From Brienomyrus brachyistius (taxonomy: Eukaryota; Chordata; Actinopteri; Osteoglossiformes; Mormyridae): a DNA stretch of 64,000 bases. Under the pieces are notes generated by a model, which worked only from the letters and a program-made list of their open reading frames with translations, was not told where the DNA came from and made no database searches. The position numbers were made by a program, and so were the translations under genes. Shown here piece after piece: positions 1 through 10,560 of this stretch (within the stretch, counting starts at the first letter, position 1; the number at the start of each line of letters is the position of its first letter). The DNA lies in the NCBI RefSeq assembly GCF_023856365.1, contig NC_064552.1, positions 7,927,160 to 7,991,159 of the forward strand, read 5' to 3'.

Positions 1-2885
1 TTCATTAACTACCAGACTACCAGCTGTATTCAATGTATAAAATCCATTTACATAATAATCAAGGTTTTATGTTCTGGTTAGCTGACGTTCTCTTGACATC
101 TCCCGGGTGATTAAAGAAGACAAATTTATGCTGTTTCAGGCACCTAGTTACCTATGTAAAAGAACTGCCAGTCCTCTTGTTGACGGTTCTAGAGTAAGAA
201 CTGTAAAAATGAAACACAGACAGAGTGAAGCCATTGAAATGGTGAATAAGCATGCTTTGGTACTGAATAGCGAAATCCGCATTTTATCACAAGGCTGAAT
301 TACTTTCCAACTGACTTGTTATAATCATTAACATAAATTATATTGGTATGTAGGTATTGCAGAATTGTTTCAGTTTAATAGATTACATATTTTCCCCCAA
401 CTGCATCAGGATAATCAGTTGGATGGTGTATTGGTGGGTGGGTGGATGGAAGGACGGTTGGAGGCATGAATGAATGGGTGAATCGAAACATACAGTGTTG
501 TGTATAACACTTGTCATTCCATTTACACATATAGATTTATTCGTAATCGAATGCCCAAAAGTTTGTGGTATTGCTAAGCCTCACATAGACGATGTCCTTC
601 AAAAACTGCATTGTCAGCATCGTCCAGGCATATGCAGCATCGTCCTTCTTCCTGTCACATACAATCATTATTTTCCCATTCGTTTTCACACCTAAGTTTA
701 TTCTTGGCTGCATGTTTCCAGCACGACTGGCATAACATTTATTTCGCTGAGGGGGCTAAAACACACTAATACTTTAATTTATTGATCGCACTCGCCCTGG
801 CTTTGGTGGCTGTTTCTGAGACGGATTGAGTCTGCTCTTTATTTTCCCGTAGGGTTTTAGTAATTGTGAATTATGATAATGCGGCCGGATATTCAGCATG
901 CATCTAGTCTGGCCTCAAGAACTCATGTCCTTTGAATGACATACGGGAACTGCGATGCTTCACAGTACAAATGTTCGCTGCGTTATGCGGAAATGCCGTC
1001 ACTTACCCACATCTTTGCTTGTTGATCCCAATACGTTTCCGATATAATGCAGTGGAACAGTCTCAGTGTTGATGACTTCTTTTTATAAAAAAAAAAACTG
1101 TTGAAAGTAAATAGCGCAGCATCAGGAAAGTGTCAGCTTTATTATTTCCTTTATAACAGCGTTGAGTTTTTTTTTCACTATTGTATATCCAAAGACTAAT
1201 GGCACGTTTCAGAAACAATGATTTACAGTCCTTTAGCTTTTGTGGCAATGCATTAGAAAGGAGCATTGACACGGAGCCAGCGGTTTGGGGGGGGGGGGGG
1301 GGGGAGTTGACGTTTCACTGGCTTTTGGACGGGAAGCCCAGTCACACGTGTCAAAGTAATGGTCTCTGTGCTTTATATTCAGCACTGCCAGCTGTCACGT
1401 CGACCCTAAAACAGACAAAAGTTTATTTGGTAGAATTAAGAAACATGTCAGTGGCAATGACTGCGGCTCTGATTTTAATTATCACCCAATAAATTTCGCT
1501 TAGTTCTAGGTGTCTGCAGACTTAATGAGCCAGTCTGGCATTGGATTTTAATGCAGATATCTGGCTATTTTAATATTTTATGTTTATGCCATAATTTGAA
1601 TATGGTAGAACATGCAGCAACCTGATGCCACATGTGCTCTGAAAGTTTCCAGAGAGATATAGTTTCTTCATTTTATGGAAAAAAAAAGGCCAATTAGTTT
1701 CTGAGTAAAAATGCAGGATCAGTGGTTCAAAAGCCTGCAGCCTGATTTCTTGGCACTTCAACAAAGTAAACAGTTATTTATATAGACTGCAGCTGTAATA
1801 CAGAGTACCTCTGTATTTTCATACGTATACGTATAGGGATCAAGATGTACATGCATGTCTGTTATTTTCATAGCTGCGATGGCTTGTTTTAATATTTCAT
1901 TAGCTTTTAGGCTTTCACACTAAAATCTGGTACTCATACATGATTAAACACTTATTTAATACTTTAAGAACATGTGTCTTGCTGTAAGAGCATGTAAATT
2001 AAAAATCTTATGCATTATTTATTTTAAACATGGTTAGTAAAGACTTATTTGGTTGTGAGTCCATAGTAAAGGCTTGCAGTGGCTGTTTAGTTTTCCAGCG
2101 AAGATTAAACAGTATGATGAAGGCGGGTGTGCAAAATCAAGGGTGAAGGTCAGTGAGTGGTAATCCATGGCTCCGTTCCAGTTTATGTCCGCTATCATGC
2201 AGCAGCCATCTTTCTGATTTATGATGTAAGCAACTCATGGGCATGAAGCATATTAAGAACTTCGCGTTCAAACAAAATTGCGGCCATGCTTTAACTTTGC
2301 CTGAAAAGTTTTCGGAGGATCGAGGTCAGCTCCTGCTAAAGGAATAAAGGGCTCCCTTTTCAGATTAGTCAAGCTGTTTGGTTGTTCCATGAGGCTGTGT
2401 CTCCAACGGCTCTCTCCTGGAGAGGTAGTTAAGAAAAAGACATATGGTTGAATCTGTCCGCCATTCTTTGAAAAGATAAAATCGGGAGGGAAACAATGAT
2501 CTGAGGAAATTCATTATGTGTGCATATCGGGAAAACCTATTTTGTGACTCTTTTGTTATCATATGACAGTTGGGATCATTTTCAGTGGATAGAAAAGCTG
2601 CAATTTAAAAGACATGTTTAATATAAAGGCGGGGATTGATTTCATTATGTTCAGGCTGAAATATCCAGAGAGATCTCTCTGTCGGTTAGCATGTTCATTC
2701 AGAGCCTGCCTAGGTTTTGGGGCTCTAAGTGAGACCTTTCAGTATATTACATATACATACAAAATTGGCAGTAAGCTCTATATTACTGAATTACTAATAT
2801 TATTGAAATAATTGGGGTAAATGAGAAGTACAAATTCTACGTAATTCTAGATATAAAAGAAATGCAGGTTTTCATTTGCATTTAG
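1..2885. other. Gene-free AT-rich single-copy stretch
   Basis: I see no exon, RNA gene or recognisable transposon here. All open frames are short (up to about 100 codons), overlap on opposite strands, and have compositions typical of random AT-rich DNA. The only conspicuous item is the pure G tract at 1287-1304. A TACGTA repeat near 1823-1836 is a small palindrome of no evident meaning. Confidence 0.6.
1287..1304. repeat. Poly(G) tract, 18 G
   Basis: An uninterrupted run of 18 G read directly from the sequence. It is one of at least twelve pure G or C tracts of 11 or more bases in the window. Confidence 0.97.
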
Positions 2886-3633
2886 AGATGCACCAGTCTG
2901 ATATTCAGATCGGTATCGGCACCTATTCGGACCTATTAGACGGATCAGGTATTGGCCATATGTGACCGATCCACGTCCGATACTTACTTATTTAGCTTTT
3001 GGCAGTCTCTAAAAAGATAGTTCCTGTTTCCTGTTAAATCTATTATTGAAATCAGTCACATGACAGCTCTTTCCCATTGTAAATGTCATTTTTACGGCAT
3101 TTAAGCTGAGCTGTTAAGCTGCCACTCAGTTTTTTGCCACTCAGTGGGTGTGGGCGCAGTGACTTCCGCCTGCTATGACGTCATGTGCATACTCTTCGCA
3201 GCAGGAGGAGCCTAAGAACATCAGATGAGAAGGTGACCGTCTGGGTCATACAATATTTGTACATTTGTTTAGTGGAAAATTGTGCGATACAACGCGAGTA
3301 ATATTACAAAACCAATGGCTGATTTGGTTCGCCACTTGCATACCCTCACCTGGAAGATATTCATATTGAACTGTAAATGCCTCAGAAGCTTAAAACAAAA
3401 TGTACAAACGTGGTGGAACAGTGTTATGTATGTTTCTAGTAGCCTAATTAAAGCTTTTTTGGCATACATTTTTTTATTTGTATTTACTAATGTAAAAAAA
3501 ATCTAATACTATATAAAGTATAAATATATATTGTATATACATATATAAAAAAATGTAAAAGCGCTCTTGTATTGAAATCTTTGTCGGTATTGGCAGATGT
3601 GTATCGGAATCGGATCGGAACTTAAACCCATCT
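2886..3633 (+). mobile_element. Degenerate hAT-type DNA transposon with BED zinc-finger remnant
   Basis: The left end (AGATGCACC followed by a GATCGGTATCGG-rich subterminal block) and the right end (TATCGGAATCGGATCGG, then CCATCT) are inverted relative to each other. Both carry the CGATCCGATAC-like subterminal repeats I know from fish hAT elements. Inside, around 3282-3345, one frame reads RYNASN...MADLVRHLHT, which matches the C-terminal half of a BED zinc finger as found in hAT transposases; the rest of the transposase is missing. Flanks GCATTTAG (2878-2885) and TTATTTAC (3634-3641) match at only 5 of 8 positions, so the target duplication is doubtful and the ends are approximate. Old, inactive, internally deleted copy. 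Confidence 0.7.
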
Positions 3634-6136
3634 TTATTTACAGTAAATGCGACACTATAGCATTAGCAGCCACCTTGTCTGCTTAGAATGCAGCATACAT
3701 CCATCCTTATAATAAACAAATTAATTAATACATATTAGACTTATTATTGTAATAATGGTGATGCATGTATTAGCTGTGTTTTATGTACCAGCCGAATTGC
3801 TGTTTCTGCGCCCAGCAAAATTCTCATTTGGTATAAGCGGTCGAGATTTTACGAATGTTTTTAAACATCAGATGCGTATGGAGACGGACTTGTGCAAGGC
3901 CTGTGTACTTTTGATGACGCATTACTGACATGCACTACAGTTGAACTGAATACATGTTGCTTCTTTTGTTTCCCTGTATTTTGATAGTGCATTTTGCGCC
4001 TTTTCGGTATGTTTTTTTAAGTGTTTCACTGTGGCTTAGCTAAAGGATCGATATAAAACATGAAGGAAGCTGTCTCGCTTCTCTGGTTAGTTCCTACGCT
4101 GCCTTGGTCTCAAGGGCCTTCCTATGAAAGGAGATGTGCTTCAAAACACCAGGAGAAGAAAAGTGAAGATCCTCCTGAGCATTTAGCTCACTAGCTGAGG
4201 TGCAGAACCGAACGTGGTGTTTTAGGTTTTGATAGGGGTTTGGAATATCCGTACGATGAAGAGGCTGAATGGCAGACATGGCTACCTTTTTGAATGGTGA
4301 AATGTCACATAAAAAAGGGAGAAAAAAAATCCACAGAGCTGACTTTCAAGAAGGATGAAAACATTCTTTGGTTTTCATATATACATTATAGTGGTATCAA
4401 TTTAAAAAATCGCACAAAGTGCATTTTAACAGGTCGGGACATTTCCAGTTAGTCCAGTAGTCCTCAGGCTTCATCTCATTTGTAAACTTTAGTACACATA
4501 TTTTGCTGGTGGGTTTCTTGATCTTTGTGCTGAGAAGGTTATTCTTTATTTCCTTACTCACCAGGTTTTCTGCTGATTCCTTCCTCGCAGGGATTCGGTG
4601 GACACAGGACAAGTTGACAAGAAACTGAATTCCTCAGTGCGGTGTGACAGGAGACAGCTGAGGTGGGTATACGCGACACACTGAGATGTGTATATACCAC
4701 ACTCTGCGATCCAAAAACCACGGTGTATGCGCTGAGGAAGCTAATGTGTTTTCAGCCAAACAGGACTTGTTCACTTAAATTATTAGCTGTGCAAACCTGG
4801 TCTGAACAACATATTCATTTCAAGTTCAATTACCCATCAGCAGTGTAATAATTATTTAACAGTCCTGGGCTAGAAATCGGGGGGCATAAATTGTGAAAAC
4901 CTAAGATCGATATTTCTACCTGCCAAGCCCCTGTTTTAATCATCATGAACGGGCCAACTGTAAAAGGAGATGATTCCAGTTTAAATTCCATAATGTTTCC
5001 ACCTCATATTGACAATTCCTCGTGAGTTTATATTTGCACCGTTCCAGTCTGCGTTCGGCCTTCATGACGGCATCTAAAAAGCTCCTGTGTCTCGTCACGT
5101 TTCAGCAGACCATTTCCTAATCTTATATGCAATTTCTGATCATAGTCGTGTCCAACATCGTAGACATTCATAGTCAGTTCTTCTTGTTGAAGAATAGATA
5201 AGAATCCCGCTTTTTTCGTTTTCCTGCACTTTATCTATTTCTGTTGACAGTACATGTCAAAGTCTGTCTATAATATATACTGTATATACAGCATACTATC
5301 GTACTGTTTATATATAAATAATCATGTCTTTGGTAGGCCATATGTGGGTTCATGATCATGGAATATAGATATGTTTATATGACAAGTCAGGCTCTGACTT
5401 TCAAAAAAAAATCACCTGGTTCCTGTTGATAGAGTTCTGATTTTATACATAGAACATCATAAAGAGCTCCTCCCTTTTATCACGAGGTGATAATCGGGTT
5501 GTGCTAATCAGGTTCTGTTGTGTATCTGTATTCTTCCATGGCCTGGACTGCTTAAATTAATTATTAGTTTTATAGCAAACCCCGAGGCCTTACTGGAGTA
5601 GGTAATCCCTAAAGGAGGTTAATCCGGTCCTGCTCTACAGAAAATCAATTCTGGCCTTTGGTGTTGGCGTGCCATCAGGGTGGGGGACACATGTCAGACA
5701 TCTCCTGATTTTTTCATGAGGTATGTTTTGAAGTTATAAAACCAATGGAGGATTCTTAGGGTGATGGAAGAAAGGATACCTTGGAGCTATGAGAGGATCA
5801 CAAAAATTTCTCATGAGAACTGATGCAAGTTTTTGCAATTATTATTTTTTTTTTTTTAAAAAAGAACATAACAGAAACAATTGCACATTAAAACACACAC
5901 ATATATATGCTTAGTTTGATGCTAAAATCAACCGCATCCATCCATTAAACCCATATTCGTTTCAGGCTAATGCTAATTAATAGTCAACTTGCCGAGATGA
6001 AAACAAAGTGAATTGAAATGCATTATGTTTAATTTAAATTAATCCACAGCTGCTTTTGTGAGAAGACAGAAGTGGCTCCTCACTTTATTAAGTTGGGGGG
6101 AATTCTGACAAAATGCTACCCAGGCTGACAGGGAAT

Positions 6137-6148
6137 GGGGGGGGGGGG
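6137..6148. repeat. Poly(G) tract, 12 G
   Basis: A pure run of 12 G, directly visible. Confidence 0.95.
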
Positions 6149-6179
6149 CATGCTTACTGCCTGACAGGTCCAATCCTTA

Positions 6180-6330
6180 AAAAAACCTCTCAGTTGTATA
6201 TTACTTCACAGCCTCCAACTCGTCATTAATGGCAACTGACCCCCGTGGTAAAAGTTTAATAAGGGATAATTTGACATGTGAGTGCAATCTGCCTCTGTAA
6301 TGCCAGGGGGGTTATTTAATTAGGAAACAA
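6180..6330. promoter_or_regulatory. Conserved-noncoding-like block
   Basis: About 150 bp of mixed composition with clustered homeodomain-type cores (CATTAATGG near 6223, GTTTAATAAG near 6254, a further TTTAATTAGG near 6317) and no simple repeat, unlike its AT-rich surroundings. It looks like a vertebrate conserved enhancer. Conservation itself cannot be seen in one sequence, so this is inference. Confidence 0.25.
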
Positions 6331-7155
6331 CAAGGAGAATCTTGCATTAGAGTATTAAACTCGTTCTCTTTGTTTATTTTCGTGGACCGATGTTTCGAAA
6401 ACCCACCACTGTCACCGGGGGACAATTCTGCTCCTTTATTTTTTGTTTTTAATCTACATGTAGCAATCTGTAGGCCGCGCAGTCCATTTTATCATAGATG
6501 CACACAGCACACGATTGCAGTGTTGCTTTTTCACGTCTCCGAGTGGTTGAGTCAACTGTGGTGATGCTGTGAGCACCTGCTGTATACAGTGTGGTTATCA
6601 CTCTCAAGGTCCCTCAGCACTTCCCTTCATTGCCCTGTGATTGTGCCTGGAGCCTGGCCTGGAGCAGGCTCTTTGTTTTTAAGTATAAGCGAAAAGAGAG
6701 GGGCAGGATTCCTTCCAAAATCAGACAGCGCTCAAGCATACATAGACTCACTCCCCGAGTATGTTATTCACCAGCTGGTACAAGGGATTCTGCAGAATAT
6801 GGGAAGTTCAGGATGACATGGGGTGATTGTGCCACGTTATTAATGATAATAACACTGAACTGACTTTATTGCTGAGGACAGTAGAAGGTGTTGTTGATAT
6901 CACTGGTGACTGCTGACATGTATGCAAGAAGGTCATAGAATTAAATTTCTATTAAATTTCATTTTTTTGTAATTATGAAATAAAATACAGTACCACTTAA
7001 AGAACTCATCTGCAATGCACTGTAGATGCCAGCATAATGGATTATAATGGTAGGTACAAGAATTAAGGATGCTTTATATTGCATTGTGAAGTTATCCATA
7101 GGCATTATCAATGAGAGCTTCATAAAACATTCATAATGTGTAATTAATATAGCTA

Positions 7156-7163
7156 TAATATGT
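7156..7163. repeat. Target-site duplication, left copy (inner MITE)
   Basis: TAATATGT abuts the left end of the inner palindromic element. The right copy, TAATATGC at 7516-7523, matches at 7 of 8 positions. Confidence 0.65.
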
Positions 7164-7515
7164 GGTAACGCTTTACATTAACTGCACTTTCATAATGCAG
7201 TTGCAGAACATTCAATGCACCTTCTTAAGGCATTCATAGAACATACATAAACAGCATGTTGGTATGCCATACCATCCCAACATACTTTAACAGCTTTAAT
7301 ATACATTAATAACAAACGTATGATAATAACAAATATTATAATTGTATAATCATGTAATGTTTGTTTTTAATGTGTATGAAAGGTATGTTAGGATGTTAAG
7401 TCATACTTACATGGTACTTATAAATGTCCTGTGAATGCATTATAAATCCATTATTGAACATTCATGAATGTTCTATGAATACATCATGAACGTGCAGTTA
7501 ACATAAAGCATTATC
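7164..7515. mobile_element. Inner palindromic (fold-back) MITE, 352 bp
   Basis: The whole element is a long imperfect inverted repeat centred near 7340. The left arm starts GGTAACGCTTTACATTAACT, and the right arm ends AGTTAACATAAAGCATTATC, which is its reverse complement with a few mismatches. Similarity continues inward through CATTCATAGAACAT and TAATAACAAACGT to the AATTGTATAAT centre. It is flanked by TAATATGT and TAATATGC, an 8-bp duplication typical of hAT elements. No coding capacity. Its termini resemble those of the outer element, so a related transposase may have moved both. Confidence 0.75.
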
Positions 7516-7639
7516 TAATATGCTGTGCCTTTTTCTAAATATTTGTAGCTGTGTTTATAATGCTTTGTGAATGCATTATAATGTGTTATGAATGTATTCA
7601 TAAATTCTTGTAGACATAGCATTCATAGAAAGTGTTACC

Positions 7640-10020
7640 GAAAATATTTTATGTAGATTCATGGTGCAGCAAATATGTTTGTTTTTTTCCCTTAAAATAT
7701 ATTTTTAAATAAACAGGTTTTAACAAACGATGTCATGCAGTATATGATTGACTTTAAAATAAAATCTATACTTTTCATATTATTGCTCCAGCTTGCTTTC
7801 ATCTCTTGGTATAAATCAATATGATTGAATTTTATTCCATTTTTACTCGGCATAAAAGCTTGTAAGCTATTACTAAACAGCCTGCTAAAAAAAATGGCTT
7901 GTTGCTCCGTCAGTAAGCATGCCGTCCTGCCATTTTATGTATCGACTGCGTTCTTCTTTGCAGTAGAGTCTTGCTGCTGTTCCTTAAATTCATATTTGAA
8001 AGTGAATGTACATTCTGTAAGATCTTGCCATGCCCAGCTTATAAGTAAAGAACAAAGATTTGTTGTTAGTACTGTGCACTCAACACTCCATTTCAATTTC
8101 GGAAAACGAGTGATGAGCGTCTCTTCAGAACAAGGCAGAAATTGTCTCGAATAGAGTTGACTGATGAAATGTCCAGCTTGGTGAAGTACCCGCTTCATAT
8201 AGCTAAACACCATAGATACTTTTATATTTCACTCCCCATGTAAAAGCTTTTGAACTGACCTTCTATCTTTCGTTTACTCAGCTGCGATTTTGTTTCCACA
8301 ATTGGCCAGTGTATTTCAAAAGGGCCAAAAATGTACTTGTCCTAATGTGCCATAAATTGTTGGGGCGAAGGATGATATCATAATTATTTAAGCATTCTCA
8401 AAAGCTGCAGGACTCAAATGTTTAGTGAACGGGCCTCATTGACAGACTATGAGGAATGCCTCAGGGCTTCTCTCCGTGCTAAATATGACAGCGCTGCTTA
8501 TTATTATTAGAGTAATTCACAATTTCATTTATAGCTCCGTGCTCTAACATGCCGTGGAGTTTGCTGTAATGGTTTCCAACAAAGAAATGCTTTGCATGGA
8601 TTTCACTGAATGTGTGTTTCTGTGTCCTTTCCTCATTATTATGATTGGTTGCCTCAAGCTCCCCACTAGACTTGCCAAGTACTGCCAAGTTCAAGAGGCT
8701 GCTCTGCATTTGATTACTGTAGTCGAGGCTCCAACAGTTGATTATTCTTTAATCGCCCGTTACAGGGAAGACAGTGCAACACTTACCCAAGCTGCTGGGT
8801 GAAGTGTAGCTGAAATGTATGGTCATACTGGTGCCACACAGACCCCTTTATTGATTCTGAAAACTTGACATTGTGTAGAAATCATCTCAGCCTGGGTTAT
8901 TGGCACAAGATCAGCACTGTTTGTCACTAGCATTTTAAGAACACAAATGTTACAGATGAGACAGGAAAGTTTAAATGCTGATCATCGGCACTGTATCTAT
9001 CTCTGATTTGGCTTTACTGCATCTCGTACAAGTTTTTGTTCCAAAGTATATAAATATATATTTTTTTTCGCAGAATATTTTTTCTCATTACTCTGCCCTG
9101 TACTGGTCTCCATTTAGTTTCCATTACCGTCTTTACTCATCCCTCTGTTTGGTCATACACATGCATTCATATTTCTGCAAAGCCTCAGTTTTTCCCTCTC
9201 TCTCTTTAACTTGCATTGACCTATGTACAAAATATGGTAATGACTGTTTATCACTTAAATATATTGCAATTTTTAGCAAAAGCTAATGGTCGAATCCTGT
9301 GTTTAGCTCCCATATCCAGGATGAAGGGTTGTGTACGAGCATTACTCAGTTTTATGGTTTGCTTGCCAGCCTGAAAACTGCTTTAGAATTTTAAATGCTC
9401 CTTTACAACCTTTTAACTGTCAGGAACTATTGAATTATGGATGTTTACTTTCCTGTGTGCTACCAGAACCACCAAAATTACTTTAATAGCACAAGTGGTA
9501 ATATTAATATGTTTGCTTATGAAGAGCAGTGTTATTACCATATCAGTCTAGCTTCAATGAATTCACCCACTGCTTTTGATGCGAGTACATATTTGAAGAA
9601 GAGGGAAATTGTTTTTTTACACCACTCCCCATTAGCTATCATTCTTTTATACACACAGTGCAATAAATCAATGTTAGCCGCTTCTGAGTTTCTGTAACAT
9701 GACATTATCTATCTAGCTTGTCAGCTTTGTTGACTCTGCCTTAGAGGCTGTGTATTTCGTTAAAGTCTGGACCCGTGTGCTCGGTACGCTCTAACTAATT
9801 TCCGAACGAAAAGGGAAACCTGTTTGGCATTTGCTTTTTAATCCTGGTCTGTTTAATGTTTGCCTCCTGACATCCTGGGCCAGACATCATTTTAATGGTA
9901 TGTAGAGTGATAAAGCCAATAAAATGTCAAGATGATTGATAATCTGAGCATTATAGCAATATAACTTTCCTGTCCTCCTCTATGCTATAGATGATGGCTT
10001 CCAAATTGAATTCCTACAGT
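7640..10020. other. Gene-free stretch
   Basis: Open frames of up to 109 codons occur on both strands over the same bases (7825-8213) and resemble no protein I recognise. One regulatory-looking block at 8490-8760 is listed separately. No transposon was recognised. Confidence 0.55.
8490..8760. promoter_or_regulatory. Conserved-noncoding-like block
   Basis: About 270 bp of balanced composition with a TAATTC motif, ATGATTGGTTG (an inverted CCAAT-type core, near 8641), and closely spaced TTGCC/TGCCAAG half-sites, free of simple repeats. An 82-codon frame crosses it but has no recognisable domain, so I read it as noncoding. Inference only. Confidence 0.25.

Positions 10021-10021
<1 letters not shown>

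Positions 10022-10070
<49 letters not shown>
10022..10070. repeat. (GT)n microsatellite, about 24 units
   Basis: An uninterrupted GT dinucleotide run of about 49 bases. It produces a spurious 177-codon frame of alternating TH residues on the minus strand. Confidence 0.98.
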
Positions 10071-10071
<1 letters not shown>

Positions 10072-10299
10072 CTGTGTATGTATAAGCCTGTGCGTCCTAG
10101 AGAAAAGGAGAATAAGCAAAATAAAATGAGTGAATGAGTGTGTTTGCTTGCTAAGTAAAAATCTTTTTCCCTATTTACGTTTTCCAGCCTAGTGTGTGAA
10201 ATTCCGCCTGGTACAAACTGCTTGTTTGGTAGGGAGTTGTATAAGCTTTGCATACATGTAATGGAGGCTATACTCAGAATCTTCAGCCTAATTATAATT

Positions 10300-10560
10300 A
10301 GTGGTGGGGGGCCAAAAGACTTTTTTGGGCAGCACAGGGAACAAGGGCTGGAGAACAGACGTATGGCATGCCAGCCTATCCAAGGCAGGCGTGCGCAAAC
10401 ACACACAGACACACACACACACACACACACCCATGCATCATGCACTACCGACAATTTAGGGACACCAATTAGCCTAACAAATAATTGCACATCTTCAGGC
10501 CTTGGGCAGAAACCCATGCAACATGGAAGACCGCAGGTGGGATTCAAACCTTATTACCGA
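10300..10560 (-). mobile_element. Degenerate CATC/GATG-tailed teleost retroposon, head portion
   Basis: Read on the minus strand, it carries a GGTTTGAATCC box (the B-box-like sequence of a tRNA-type promoter, near 10540-10550). This is followed by AGGCTAATTGGTGTCCC and CTAAATTG, then an expanded AC/GT tract, then GGATAGGCTGG. This order matches the widespread fish repeat whose tail is seen intact at 50883-51049. The copy is diverged and its tail end is lost or unrecognisable. The internal (AC)n at 10397-10430 probably grew from the short CACACAC present in the family. Confidence 0.7.
10397..10430. repeat. (AC)n microsatellite inside retroposon
   Basis: Imperfect AC dinucleotide run with one G interruption, located within the degenerate CATC-family copy. 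Confidence 0.95.

Larger units (their letters stand above)
3634..6988. other. Gene-free stretch with AT-rich low-complexity patches
   Basis: No exon or transposon was recognised. The stretch contains AT-rich patches (for example 5270-5320), a T/A homopolymer patch near 5847-5865, a G12 tract at 6137-6148, and a regulatory-looking block at 6180-6330 that is listed separately. Confidence 0.55.
6989..7639. mobile_element. Outer MITE with GGTAACAC-type ends, interrupted by a second MITE
   Basis: The right end is AAAGTGTTACC (7629-7639), and the left end is a decayed counterpart, AGTACCACTTAAAG (6989-7002). The left half, 6989-7155, aligns well with the reverse complement of the second copy at 61838-62021. 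They share, for example, ATTATAATGGT, ACAAGAATTAAG or ATAAGAATTAAG, and GAGAGCTTC, which shows they belong to one family. Flanks TAAAATAC (left) and GAAAATAT (right) match at 6 of 8 bases, consistent with an aged hAT-type 8-bp target duplication. The element is split at 7163/7516 by an inserted palindromic MITE. Confidence 0.65.

Noticed and set aside
5270..5320. TATA-rich palindromic patch as a core promoter
   Set aside because: AT-rich low-complexity sequence without CpG, initiator or downstream frame.
7030..7163. Separate third MITE immediately left of the palindrome
   Set aside because: Alignment with 61838-62021 shows this is the left half of the outer interrupted element.
10014..10547. 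177-codon minus-strand frame
   Set aside because: It is the translation of the (GT)n and (AC)n microsatellites (TH and VC runs) plus a degenerate retroposon; no domain.
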